64,000 nt of DNA from Tenebrio molitor (lineage: Eukaryota > Arthropoda > Insecta > Coleoptera > Tenebrionidae): contig NC_091055.1 in NCBI RefSeq assembly GCF_963966145.1, forward strand, positions 8,928,001 through 8,992,000, in the 5' to 3' direction. The notes below the pieces were generated by a model. It ran no database searches. It worked only from the letters and a program-made list of their open reading frames with translations, and was not told the DNA's origin. The position numbers and the translations under genes are program-made. Below, one piece after another: positions 36,910 through 48,000 of this stretch; within the stretch, counting starts at the first letter, position 1, and each line of letters opens with the position of its first letter.

Positions 36910-36959
36910 CATTGCTCAAACCCCTCTACTACATACTGCCTAGAGGGGTTTGAGCAATG
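36910..36959. repeat. Perfect 19-bp stem hairpin
   Basis: CATTGCTCAAACCCCTCTA (36910-36928) pairs perfectly with 36941-36959 across a 12-nt loop. A related single arm, GCATTGCTCTAACCCCTCTA, occurs near 33649 beside the long-range inverted repeat, so this is part of a dispersed family rather than a unique structure. Confidence 0.7.
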
Positions 36960-37144
36960 CCACCCAATTATGATAATTGTCTAAATTATATTTATAAAAT
37001 ATGGTAATACTAATAATTTAATAACCATCCTTTCAATTCTTGTCAAAGGGGTTAAAATTTACCAAACACTTGGAAAGAATTTTTATTTTTATAAATCATT
37101 AACCTTGATTTATCGTGTAGTCTATTTCCTTGTTGCAGTGAAAA

Positions 37145-37583
37145 ATGGCACCTAATAAAGTTTCTCCCAAAAAGTACAACGCTTCAAAGACCCTGTGGAC
37201 ATGGCATAAGAGCGCAAGAGCTCAGGTGTTGTTTCTATTGAAGAAAGAGCAAGTTAAAGCAAAAAGTCGTTTAACTGCTGAGATTGCAACCCACGATCCA
37301 AGTACTAGTTCTCACTTGCCCATGGAGGACAGGGCAGTAAAAATGGTGCGGGAGGCAGCTGAGATATACTTAGACGAAATAATGCAAGGTAAACAAAATA
37401 TACAATAAATGGCAAATTAATTGAATTCTTATGTTCTTATACGGCTGAAGGTTTCATTAAAAGTGAGTTGTCTTGTCAGGTAACAACATTATTTAATATC
37501 AAGGGCTTGGACAAAATATCGACTATTTTTATGACTTTTTTTTTATAGAATCGTCACAAATTGCAATAGCAGATAAAATATGA
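37145..37583 (+). CDS. Small protein, possibly histone-fold, two-exon model
   Basis: This gene is not recognised with confidence. An ATG in a good context (AAAAATGG) follows a splice-acceptor-like CTTGTTGCAG, and the frame stays open to 37408. A good donor AAG|gtaaac ends exon 1 at 37388. A strong acceptor (T-run, then ATAG) starts exon 2 at 37549, giving a 92-aa product ending QIAIADKI. Unspliced, the frame gives 87 aa. A second acceptor at 37611, with a perfect TACTAAC branch site at about 37587, would instead add DFTVMDYIQ. The product is basic at the N-terminus. The segment DRAVKMVREAAEIYLDEIMQ resembles helix 2 of histone-fold proteins (H3, POLE4/NF-YC types), and RLTAEIA upstream resembles the end of H3 helix 1. 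No third helix is evident. It could be a real small nuclear protein, a decaying gene or coincidence. Confidence 0.35.
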
Positions 37584-38011
37584 GATACTAACAATTTTTT
37601 AATCTGTTTTAGATTTCACGGTTATGGACTATATCCAATAAGTAAATCCTATAAGGTATTAATTACGTTCAAACGGACATACCATGTTCCACATACATAT
37701 CTACATATATATCTTTTGTTAGTTTTTCATTGTTCGAATTGATTTTTCGTTCTTACATGTTTTTTGTTTTGCATTTTTCGTTTTGAATTTTTTCAATAAA
37801 ATTAATAAAAACAAGTTTCGTATTTTTTTACTTCGGGAACTTGTTAAAATAATCTCAAGCCGCCCCTGGCCTCAATACTTGGACGTCGATGATTGGTGGA
37901 AATATTAGTAAGTAGTAGGTGGCGTTGTCGGCGTGAAATTTGGACATGTGTCAAGTACATGTATCAATTTATCGTGATAGTGGTGATGTTGGAAGTGTAA
38001 ATCGACGAAAA
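37584..38011. other. Region upstream of ribophorin I
   Basis: AT-rich sequence that becomes GC-richer toward 37850-37930. It probably includes the ribophorin promoter and 5' UTR. An in-frame ATG at 37940 precedes the chosen start; it would add 24 residues before the signal peptide, so it is treated as 5' UTR. No TATA box or other core element was clear. Confidence 0.45.
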
Positions 38012-39388
38012 ATGCACCGATTACTGTTTTTGTTCATTTGTATAACATCCGGAACTTATGCAGAGCAAGCGAGTCAACAATTAATAAACAAAAATGTCGA
38101 AAGAACAATCGATTTAACATCACAATTAGTCAAAATAACGTCGACCATAACCTTAGAAAATACCGGTAAAGAAACTGTACGTACCTTTCTTGTTGCTTTG
38201 GAACCAGAGACCGTCGGCAACTTATCCTACATATCAGTGAAAGACTCACTGAAAGAAGACTTGAAATTCATTCCAACAAAAATAGAAAACCAGATTGAAG
38301 CCTACACTGTACAGTTCAAACAAGCTTTAGCGCCAGGCCGCACAGCAACTCTGAGCCTCGAAACCATTTTCACGAAAGGTTTGGTTCCATATCCTAATAG
38401 CATAACGCAGAAAGAAAAACAGCTGGTGCGTTATTTTGGTAACCATTATTTCTACACCCCATACTTGACGACTAAACAAACTACTACTGTCACACTCAGC
38501 TCTCGAAGTGTTGAAAGTTACACTAAACTTAAACCGGTAACACAGTCTGATTCTACCATTACCTATGGACCTTACAATGATGTTGCACCATTGACCCAAG
38601 ACAGATTGATCCTGCATTATGAAAATAATTCACCATTCCTAACTGTGACGCGTTTGGAACGTTTGATCGAAATATCTCACTGGGGCAACATCGCTGTTGA
38701 AGAAAATGTCGAAATTTTACACACCGGTGCCAAGTTAAAGGGTTCCTTTTCTCGATACGACTATCAAAGGGACACCAGCAGCAGCCATCACAGTATCAAG
38801 TCATACCGGACAATACTCCCAGCTGCAGCATATAACATCTATTATCGTGACAGCAATGGAAATATCTCCACTTCACAAGTGAGAACTCGTAAAGACTGGA
38901 TTGAACTAGAACTCAGACCGCGTTTTCCGCTCTTTGGGGGCTGGCGCAGCTCCTACACTTTGGGGTACAGCGTGCCAAGCTACCAATATTTATTCAGAAA
39001 ATCTAGTAGCGAATATGTTCTAAATATGCGACTTCTTGACCATGTTTTCGATGATATGCATGTAGAAGAATTGGAAACATCAGTAGTTTTGCCTGTTGGA
39101 GTGTCAAATGTTCAAATTACCACTCCATTTGATGTAGAAAGATTGGCTGATGGAGTTACTTATAAATATTTGGATCATTTGGGAAGAAGCGTAATCAGAT
39201 TAAAGAAAACTAATTTGGTGGAACAGCACATTCAAGATTTAGAGATTGTGTATCACTGGAAATCACTTCTGCTGCTGCACGAGCCTATTTTGTTGGCCCT
39301 CGCACTATACGTTTTGTTTATTTTTGTTATTATATATGTGCGACTTGATTTTTCCATTCACAAGCCAGAACATAGTAAAAAAGAATAA
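38012..39388 (+). CDS. OstI: Ribophorin I (oligosaccharyltransferase subunit OST1)
   Basis: Ribophorin I is the OST1 subunit of the ER oligosaccharyltransferase that N-glycosylates nascent proteins. The CDS is a single uninterrupted frame of 458 aa. The ATG at 38012 gives a signal peptide (MHRLLFLFICITSGTYA), which is why it is preferred over the upstream ATG at 37940. Family segments visible: TLENTGKETVRTFLVAL, the YFGNHYFYTPY motif, RLERLIEISHWGNIAVEE, and FPLFGGWRSSYTLGY. One transmembrane helix near the end (about 425-447) is followed by a short Lys-rich cytosolic tail ending KKE. The long cytosolic domain of the ~600-residue vertebrate protein is absent, so the form resembles yeast Ost1. 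It is the only multi-hundred-residue gene here without introns. Confidence 0.95.
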   Translation: MHRLLFLFICITSGTYAEQASQQLINKNVERTIDLTSQLVKITSTITLENTGKETVRTFLVALEPETVGNLSYISVKDSLKEDLKFIPTKIENQIEAYTVQFKQALAPGRTATLSLETIFTKGLVPYPNSITQKEKQLVRYFGNHYFYTPYLTTKQTTTVTLSSRSVESYTKLKPVTQSDSTITYGPYNDVAPLTQDRLILHYENNSPFLTVTRLERLIEISHWGNIAVEENVEILHTGAKLKGSFSRYDYQRDTSSSHHSIKSYRTILPAAAYNIYYRDSNGNISTSQVRTRKDWIELELRPRFPLFGGWRSSYTLGYSVPSYQYLFRKSSSEYVLNMRLLDHVFDDMHVEELETSVVLPVGVSNVQITTPFDVERLADGVTYKYLDHLGRSVIRLKKTNLVEQHIQDLEIVYHWKSLLLLHEPILLALALYVLFIFVIIYVRLDFSIHKPEHSKKE

Positions 39389-39468
39389 TTTGTTGAATAT
39401 TGTTCACATTTTTCATTTTGTTCACCTGTTTTTTTCATGAATAGTTTCGGTGTGCATTTGATTATAAA

Positions 39469-39474
39469 AATAAA
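39469..39474 (+). promoter_or_regulatory. Ribophorin I poly(A) signal
   Basis: AATAAA lies 80 nt after the ribophorin stop, in AT-rich sequence just before the convergent kinesin 3' end. Confidence 0.6.
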
Positions 39475-39583
39475 TAACGTTTTATACTACTTGTGTAGTC
39501 CTCAATGTTTCATTTTGCAAGTCAAGTTACACCAATGATCGATGGCGGCAAATAAACCAACATTTAATATAAAATATTCAAAC

Positions 39584-39589
39584 TTTATT
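39584..39589 (-). promoter_or_regulatory. Kinesin-5 poly(A) signal
   Basis: TTTATT on the plus strand reads AATAAA for the minus-strand kinesin, about 120 nt past its stop. Confidence 0.6.
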
Positions 39590-39709
39590 AAAAAAAAAAA
39601 ACAACTTCATCACAAAATATTAATAACACTCATCAAAACATTAAAACCTCAAATCAGAACATAAAAAATATCAAATTGAACTAAAGAAACTTATTTAAAT
39701 TTAAAAAAC

Positions 39710-42700
39710 TTATTTTGTCTCCTCGGGGTCCTGAAAACAACAACATAAATAAAATGATTACGGAGATGAAATATATTATTACAGGTTTTGATGCCGGTTC
39801 TGACTTTTCTGATAACTCCTGAGACAATAATGTTGCATCCACGGTGGATTTGGGAACATTTTTAGGATATATGTAAGTCTTTTTAACGGGTGTATCACCG
39901 GCATGTCCTGTGGAATCGACATTATCTTGTAATGTTTTTAAATAATCAATCGAGTGTTGAACAAACTGCTGCACGGTAGCATTACAGTTTTCTTTAAATT
40001 GTGTGATCAGCCTCATGTTGTACTCCATCAGCTGAGTACATCCCGATTCCGCTTGTGCAACATCTTCTTTTATAGAATCAATTCTTTTTTCCCATTCGAG
40101 CATATCTTTTTTAAGTTCCTAAAATAGAAAGCATGAACAACAAAGAAATTCGTATAAAATACAATCAACAGAAAGATATAAAGGGCGGCTACGGAAAAGA
40201 AAACTTTACAAAACAATCGACACTAACGACGGTTTTGCCGTAATTCTAACAAATAAGATTGCCTGTGTTAAGCCCAGTCACCATTTTCTTCATTCCCATT
40301 TCGAAAATACGATTCCGTCCTGAATACCTTACGTTCCGGAATGAAAGAAACATCATTAAATTTTTTTTACAAATGTCGCAACTGACAATTGACAGTTCTC
40401 GATTATTTTATTTTCCACAGCCGTCCCTTCAAATTTTTATAAATAATAAAAACCTACAAGACTGCGATGACCCAAATTTTTATTAACGGCTCCTGTCATT
40501 TGTGTCACGAAGTGTTTTACTTTATTCTTGTCCCCAAGAGCTTGCTTGCGCAAATTGGCTTCATTGTCTTCAGCAACCTTTCTCGCAGATTCGGCAGCAG
40601 CTTTATGGGATGTCACAGTTGTACTCAACTGAAAAGAGTCACATGTTGGTCAAAATATTTATACATATTTTAAACTTACGTTTTGTACGTAATCGTTTAC
40701 TCTTTCTCTGGCTCGTGCAGCTTGTTGGTTGCGCTGATTTTGTTTAATTAATTCCATCATCTCCTTCATTCTTTGTTCCACAACCAGAGACTCCGCCGTG
40801 CACTCTTCTTCTTCTTTTTTGGCATCCAGAAGTTCAGTTTTAAGTACCGATATGAACTTTCCTTCTTTCTCAATCCGTCCTTCGACGCGCGCTTTCCTTT
40901 CCTTTATATCTTTTTTAATCTGTTCCAATTGATTTGTTATTTTAACCCCAGTTTGTTCTTTTTGAGTCATGTTCGCATTTACCTTAAAATCATTAATCAT
41001 CAGTTAAAAAATATATTAGTATAATATGACTCTTTAAGTTGTGCACTAAACTCACAATGTTAAGGCACTGCTTTAACCCATTTTCCAGCTCAGTGTTCTT
41101 TCTCTTAAAGTAATTCCTTAACTCATCGAGTGAATCTGCGATTTCACCCCGATTTTGTAAATGCGAAATACTATTTTCATAAGTGTCAGATACGAATTTT
41201 TCGATATTTTTCCCGTCAAAGTTGTTGACGTCGCTTTTGAACAACTCATCGGAATTCAAGTTGTAACTTTTGAATTTATCTTGAATGTCCAATGAGAACT
41301 GTTTCATTCGATCCAAATTGTTAACGTGATCATTTTGTAAAGTCTGATTCGCCTCTTGAACTTTACTGACTTGAGTGCTCTGACTCTGAGTATAATGCTC
41401 AGCCGTGTTTTTAATCTCTTTCATGCACCTTGCACAAAGCGACAACATGTCTTCAGAAAGTTTAGCGTTGTTAATGTTTGTATTGCACTTGTCTTGATAT
41501 TTCTTATGGTATATCTCCACCTCTTTTGTGGTATTTTTACACACGTCCATCAGTATATTAGCAGAGTTAACCAGTTCTTCCTGCCTTTCTACTAAATGAT
41601 CCACTCGATCTTTGTCTTTCTTAACTACCTCTTCCTTTTCTTTCAAAGCCTTCTTCGAACTCTCCAAATATCTGTTGGTTTTTTCGAACGATTCGTTCAA
41701 ACTTCGATACTGCGACTCCCGAGAGAGCATATGTTCTTCCAACTCTCTGATCTCTCTTATCAAATCCAGTATCTTCTCGTTGTTCACTTTTACATCTTGT
41801 GTCATTTTCTCGTACGTTTGGGCACTGACGTACAATCCCTCCCTAAACGTGGCAGCCCATAGTTCCCCCTTCAGATGGCAAATCTTATCTTCAAGCTCTT
41901 TCAAAAAGTTCGCTTGTTTTTTATTCACGTCAACCAACGGAAAGTTTATCACGTTTCTTGCGAGGGTACCTACGTCGAAAGAACTGACCGTTTCATCCCA
42001 AGCATTACTGCTCGGGGAAAACGTAACAATCATAGAAGTCTTCGAATTGCCACCCAAACTATCCTGTAAGATCCTTGTGAGCTTCGAATCTCTACGTCAA
42101 ACAAAAATTAGTAATCTGAATTGAGTAGTTCCAGGGTCTCACCTGTAAGGAATGTGTACCATTTTTTGTCCCAAATCTTTAATCACTTTACCCAATGTTA
42201 GAAGAGACTTGTTAACGGTGGCCGTCTCCCTGGCCCTCACGTCTAGAGCTGCGGACCGACTGGCATTTTCGCTACCTGCTAAATCGACTAGATGGAGACG
42301 TCCAGTTTTGACTATTTCCTCGCCATTTGGGGTTTGTTCTCTCGTGTTAATTAAAAACGTGAATAGAAGATGAGAACGTGAACTTTGCAAGTTGAGGTTT
42401 GTGGCTGAATTCTGTCTTTGTGTTATGCCAATGGACAGCCAATCGAAGACGTCTCTAGTATTAAAAACTGTGACCTTTGACAGATCTTTCAAGCAAATTG
42501 AGCCTTTAGTTAAGGGGTCATCATATATCCTACGAAGATAATGAATTTATTTATTTACATGTTTCATTTGTGGGATAGACAAACCTTAACGGCAAACTTC
42601 CGTTTAATAAATCCCGGACTTCCTCATTATAAATCTCTATTAATGACATTCTTGCTGTGTAATCAGTTTGTGGATTTAATTTACTTAGCAGCAAGAACAA

Positions 42701-43935
42701 ATGTTCTGAAGCTCTGGGTACTAAACCGACGAAAGGATCCTACAAGGTGGTAGCAAATTTTAAAGTTTATTTCCATCCGCCATCCAGAACTGTATTCACT
42801 GGTTATTTATATTAAGGTTTTAGAAAAAAAAATCTCTGGGATCTTTTGATCAAAATGAGTTTATCGTAACTCGGAAAAAGGATGAGTCACAACAATACAT
42901 AAAATAAATATTGTATGCTTCAATGGATGTTTAACAATCAAATAAATACTCCAAATCTGGAGAATGGCCCAAATATAAAAATAGTGATTTTTCAAGTTCT
43001 ACGTCCATTACCTAAATATTAGTTTCCTGCTAAGTATGAATCCAATTTCATAAAGAAGTATTTATAATACATTAAAGATAATTACATAATTCATTGTGCC
43101 AAGGGAGAAATATATTGGTGATCTGACTTGACTTGACACAAGTCTTGAAAGCTTTAAGGCAGTTCTATATAACAATCGCTTAAAATTTTGATATTGTTAT
43201 GTATCAAAACAGCAAATATTTGTGATTGCTCTCATATTCTACATATTAAAATACTTTTTTATAATGTAAATGTAAACTCCAGAGATATTTGAATTTTGAA
43301 ATTTCTTATCATTCTAATTGGTAAAACATAATTTGAGAAATTTAATGAAATGAAAACTAAAAAATGTATGAAAATGTGAAATAAATGAAACTAATGGATG
43401 GATAAAAAAATACATATGGAGGGCTACTTTTGAGTTACACATGACAGACGATGCTTGCAGGAAAAGTAAAGGTAAGGGATACCATGCATCGAGGTATTAC
43501 TAAAATTTAAATCATCTTGATTAGTGTATATTTCATTTACTTGTTGCAAATCAGCTTCTGGATTGATAGGATTTGGACCCAACATTGTGTAGGTTTTCCC
43601 AGTTCCTGACTGTCCATAAAGAAAAACGGTACAATTATATCCAGAAATTATGTTCGAGATCATCGGAGCGACGACGCGATTATAAATCTCAAACTGTGTT
43701 ACGGCCTCTCCAAAAACTTGATCAAAGTTGTATTTCTTGTCGACGGTTCCCCCCCTTATGGTGATTTCTCTGGGAGTAGTGCTGTGCACAACACTCCAAC
43801 ACTTCAAATCTATTTCGTGTCTGAGTAGCGGTCTATAATTTTTCAATCAATCTATGATGCCAAATTTTTAACTCATACTTACCGTTGTCTTGCGTATACT
43901 TTCATCGGAGAACCTTTTCTGTCGGCGGTACTCAT
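39710..43935 (-). CDS. Klp61F: Kinesin-5 (KLP61F/Eg5-type) mitotic motor
   Basis: Kinesin-5 motors form bipolar tetramers that slide antiparallel spindle microtubules apart. Nine exons (high to low): 43883-43935, 43541-43832, 42585-42739, 42143-42529, 41056-42091, 40680-40982, 40458-40628, 39783-40118, 39710-39730, giving 917 aa. The motor starts immediately (MKVYARQRPLLRHE). It carries the P-loop GQSGTGKT, DPFVGLVPRASEHLF, switch I NLQSSRSH, switch II DLAGSE and the helix motif HIPYRDSKLTRILQDSLGG. A long coiled-coil stalk follows, then a BimC-box-like tail STGHAGDTPVKKTYIYP, which places it in kinesin-5; this box carries two extra residues. Only about 45 residues follow the box, so the protein is shorter than the ~1,050 aa of typical members. 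The neck linker (INFPLVDVNKKQ) is divergent. It could be a fast-evolving sole kinesin-5 or a paralogue. Confidence 0.9.
42740..43540 (-). other. Large kinesin-5 intron
   Basis: An 801-nt AT-rich intron interrupts the motor domain just before the DPFVGLVPR segment. The donor is CAACAA|gtaaat and the acceptor CCTTGTAG. Nothing coding or repetitive was recognised inside. Confidence 0.75.
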
Positions 43936-45091
43936 CTTTGTTATTTATCACAACACTTTTATAAATATAAACACAAGCGCAAATCACAAACACTTTTTTG
44001 CGACAAAACTTCGTTACCTTTTGAAATTAGAAATTGTAACGAAAACTGCTGCACCAACAAAATGGAACAAAAATAACTGGAACCAACTTCCAGTGTTGCC
44101 AATCTTTCGATCTCTAACTCAAAACATGAAATTTTAATAAGGTTATGTTGATTTTTTACACATTTGTTTATAAATTAATTTATAAAAAATATGATCAGAA
44201 AGATCATCTTAACAAACTCACCTTTTCATAAAAAATGCAAATAAATATTCTTTATGTACGCGAAAAAACTTTAACTGCCATTTAAATACTTTATTTATTC
44301 AAAAATTCTACTACAAATTATTTTTTAGTTGGTAACACTGCAGCATTCCAGCATTTCAAATACTTCGCGGAAATTTCGTCCTTGTGCTTCTTTAAATTTA
44401 AAAATTCGAGCGTCAGCTTGATCATTTAACAGTTTAGTCCTAGTTTTCTCTGCTTTTTTCTTGACGTTATATATTTTTAGTTATTAAAAATTATAATTGC
44501 CGAGGCTTTTTGGTAATTAATAAATAAAACAGGCTTATATTGTTGTTGAGAAAAATAACCAAAACTGGAAAAAAATGTATTAACACAAACTGTGCATATG
44601 GCTCTGCTGATTAATAAAAGCGATCAAGAAGCTCTGTGAAGTACCGGCTATTTCATCCATCCGTATCACGCACAACATTTCACTAGGTGGTGCTACGGAT
44701 GATGATGTTGCACATGTACATCTCTGACGTTATCCAAAAAGTAAAGACTGTCGAGCCCCACTTGACTAATTAATTTTGTAGTCCTTCCTCTTGTTTCTAG
44801 TTAACGCACCTCAACCCTATTTTCCCGGTCCCAGAAGAAATACCTAGCAGAAAATGGAGCCACCGATAAAAAATGTCTTGCTTAAAACAATTTATTTTTT
44901 AACTTTTAATATTAAAAAAGCTACATAAATATCATAATGTTTAATAAAATATGTATAATATATGGAATGCATATAAGTTCGTATGAGTTTAAATAAGTTT
45001 AGTCATTTAACTGTACTAATAAGTCGTAACGATGGCTTATAATTGATTTATTGTTTGTATATATTGCACATAAAATTCAAGCACAAAACAA
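43936..45091. other. Intergenic, kinesin-5 5' end to WASHC4 3' end
   Basis: Both flanking genes are on the minus strand. The part near 43940-44100 should hold the kinesin 5' UTR and promoter; the WASHC4 3' UTR lies near 45050. No gene or repeat was recognised. Confidence 0.55.
45047..45052 (-). promoter_or_regulatory. WASHC4 poly(A) signal
   Basis: TTTATT on the plus strand (AATAAA on the gene strand) begins 40 nt past the WASHC4 stop. Confidence 0.6.
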
Positions 45092-48000
45092 TCATGTTTG
45101 GAAAAAAATTCTGGCACTGCTGAAGCTGTAATAAAGTAATTGAAATTCCTAAAAAAAATGTACGTGAACGGCGGTTACCACACATAAAAAGAAACTTACA
45201 CGTTCGAAAGAATTGATTCTCTTGTCCGACAATTGCAAAGTTTGTTGCAATTTATCGTCTTGTTTACTAGCAACAGCTCTTTGCTTTTCAATTTTCTTCT
45301 TATCCTGCGCGAATTTCGCTTGAACTGAATGAAACCAATGTAACGAATTTAATTGACTCTCTTGTCCCAAAAGTTCGATAATATACGCGAGTCCAATAAC
45401 GAATCCGTCGTCGGTGAACGCAGCGTCGTTTTTATTTTTCTTATTCAATCGTTCCTTACACGTTAAAGAATGTTCAACAAAATTTATTGTCAACGGTGGA
45501 ACAATTATATAAAAATTCTTCAAGTGTATATTACTTGGATTCCTGAAAACTGGTATAAAAACCTTAACAAGTAGTTTAAAATACTCTGTGGCCTCCTCGA
45601 AATTTTCAACTAAATTCTTTATATCACTCATCAAACAATTTGCTGCTTTTTTAGTTAAATCTGAGGGTTCTTCTTGTGTCATAAGCTCGTTTAGTTGGTC
45701 GATTTCTTTAAGATTAGGGATGAAACAAGTGCTGTCAGATAAAAATCGACGGCCACCGGAACGGATCAGTCGGATGTAACCCATCGCATTACCTAAAATC
45801 CCAACAAATTATTTACTTCATACGAAATATGAGACTCGGGTGTATTTCAGACAACCGACAAGTTAAAATCACATATTCGATAACGTAAAATACCTATTTG
45901 GGTGATCAATTTTCTGAATAAATCTAGGTAACTCAAACCATTCTGGTTTAACCCCAGATTTCTAATTCCAATGTTAAATTTGTCGGCCCGTTCGTAAGGG
46001 TACATTTGTCCTAATTCCAATTTGCGTTCGGAAAAATAACGCATGTCTTTCAACAAGCGCGACTTGATGTGTTCATCAAACATAAATTGCGAAAATATGT
46101 AGAATTTCTTTTGTAAAAATTGATAAGTAAAATTCACTGTAGTGTTCATGATTCCTAAAACACGAATTTTTAAAAATGTTTTACACACATCCTAGTCGGT
46201 GTCACCACCTATTCCATGTGTTCGAATGGAGTTAGCTACGTGTGAAATGTTGATAGTATTTAGATGCTTATTATTGCTTGATTCTTCAACAAACACTTGA
46301 TTGTTCAAATTGTACAAGTATTTCCCCACAAACACGTTGATATTTCTCATTATTTCTAACACATCTAGCCCTTGTTCAAGCGTTTGCATTGGAAGATTGT
46401 CCTCGACTGTTTCCAAACCATACTGAAGACGCGCTAGCCTACAAATTTTGTTTAGTATTTACGAATCACGTCATTAAGTATATCATCAATCTTATTTGTC
46501 CACCTTGAACAACTCTTATACCACAAAAACATCGAATTCATTTTTTTTTTTTGTAATTTTTTTCAGTTATATAAAAGTTATTTGGTGAAGAGGTACCGTA
46601 CAAATTATTCACCTTCTCATTTCACCGTAAGTTCTCCAGTCATGCAAAACTACCGTCGTTAAATTATAAAACATGGTGCTCAGATAATGTTCAGTTTCTT
46701 TTTTTATGCTGATGTAGTACTTATCCATTCTAGTTGGACAAAATTTGGAGAAATTCAAAGGTAGAGTGTTTTTGAATGGATCTGATGGAGGCAATTGTAA
46801 ATGCAAGTGTGTTTGAAGGCGCAAATTAGTTTCAACAATTTGATTTAACGGTCCAAATAAGTCTTTTTTAAGACAATTGTCAGTCGATCCAGAGATTTTA
46901 TCTCCGGCAATAAGAGCACAATCACTTAAAGCACTGAGTATCAACTAAAAACGATTTACTGTGACACAAGACGAGATAGATTTTATACTCACATAATATC
47001 TAGATAGGTCAGCTTTGGTTTCAATCAACTTTGAAAAATATACAGGCAACATATAAATCTGGTGCCAATATAAAAAAGAGCAATCACATAGCCGATTTAA
47101 TATAGAATGTACACAACAAATTAATTCTAAACGGTTTATCACAGATCTTATCTCAGTTAAATGATCATAGGATAACCCACTTGCGGAAAGAGACAACTTT
47201 GCTATTAAAATTCGTTGGCTCGTGTTAGGCCCTAAAAGAATAATAAAACAATAAAAGTACATAACACGGACAAAAACAAATACCCTTTAAATTTTGTTCG
47301 CAAATGTTCAAAGCAGACAAAACGTCCAACTGTTGTTCTTTGTAAGATTTCTCTTGCGTTAAGCTTTTCTGAAATATGATTCGATAGTGTCGGTTACTAG
47401 GCTTGTTAAAATTTTACTTACGCGGACGTGGCGCAATAACGTTAAAGCTTTGTGAGACAAATGTTGAGAAATTAACGAAATAATATATACTAGGGGCAAC
47501 AATTTTTTATGAAATATAAATTGAAAACACTTCAGGATTTCGACAAGTCGACATAACGCTAGAAGAACGGACTTGGCCATAGGTCGCCCTTTGTCAGCGT
47601 GCAAATTAGTTATCCACTTGACAACTTCACTGATTTTTTTCACCAATTTGATTCCCTCTATCAACAAGTCAGAAGTTTTTTGTAAATGTCTCACATCAAA
47701 ACTCGTTAAATTCCTTCGCGTTATTCTGTCAATTTCGATCATCCAGTGACACGCCTGTAATTTTTACAATAGATTTAATACGCAGAGTCGGTGTTTCTTT
47801 CACCTGTAATGACAACGCGTGTGATTCTTTGGGCAAACTTTGGCTTCTTAAGGCGATTTTTGTAAGTCTAACATTATCAACAGTTTTCTCATCAATGAAT
47901 TTGGTCAAGGAGGGAACATGTTTTAATAAAAATTGTTCGGGGTACCATAGCACATTTCCACACAATGTACACGCGGAAGCCTGTCGAGAAGAAATTATAC

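Noticed and set aside
43421..43540. Extension of the kinesin motor exon to NTSMHGIP with a donor at MHG
   Set aside because: It gave the wrong phase for the DPFVGLVPR exon; the donor after LQQ at 43540 restores phase and the expected loop.
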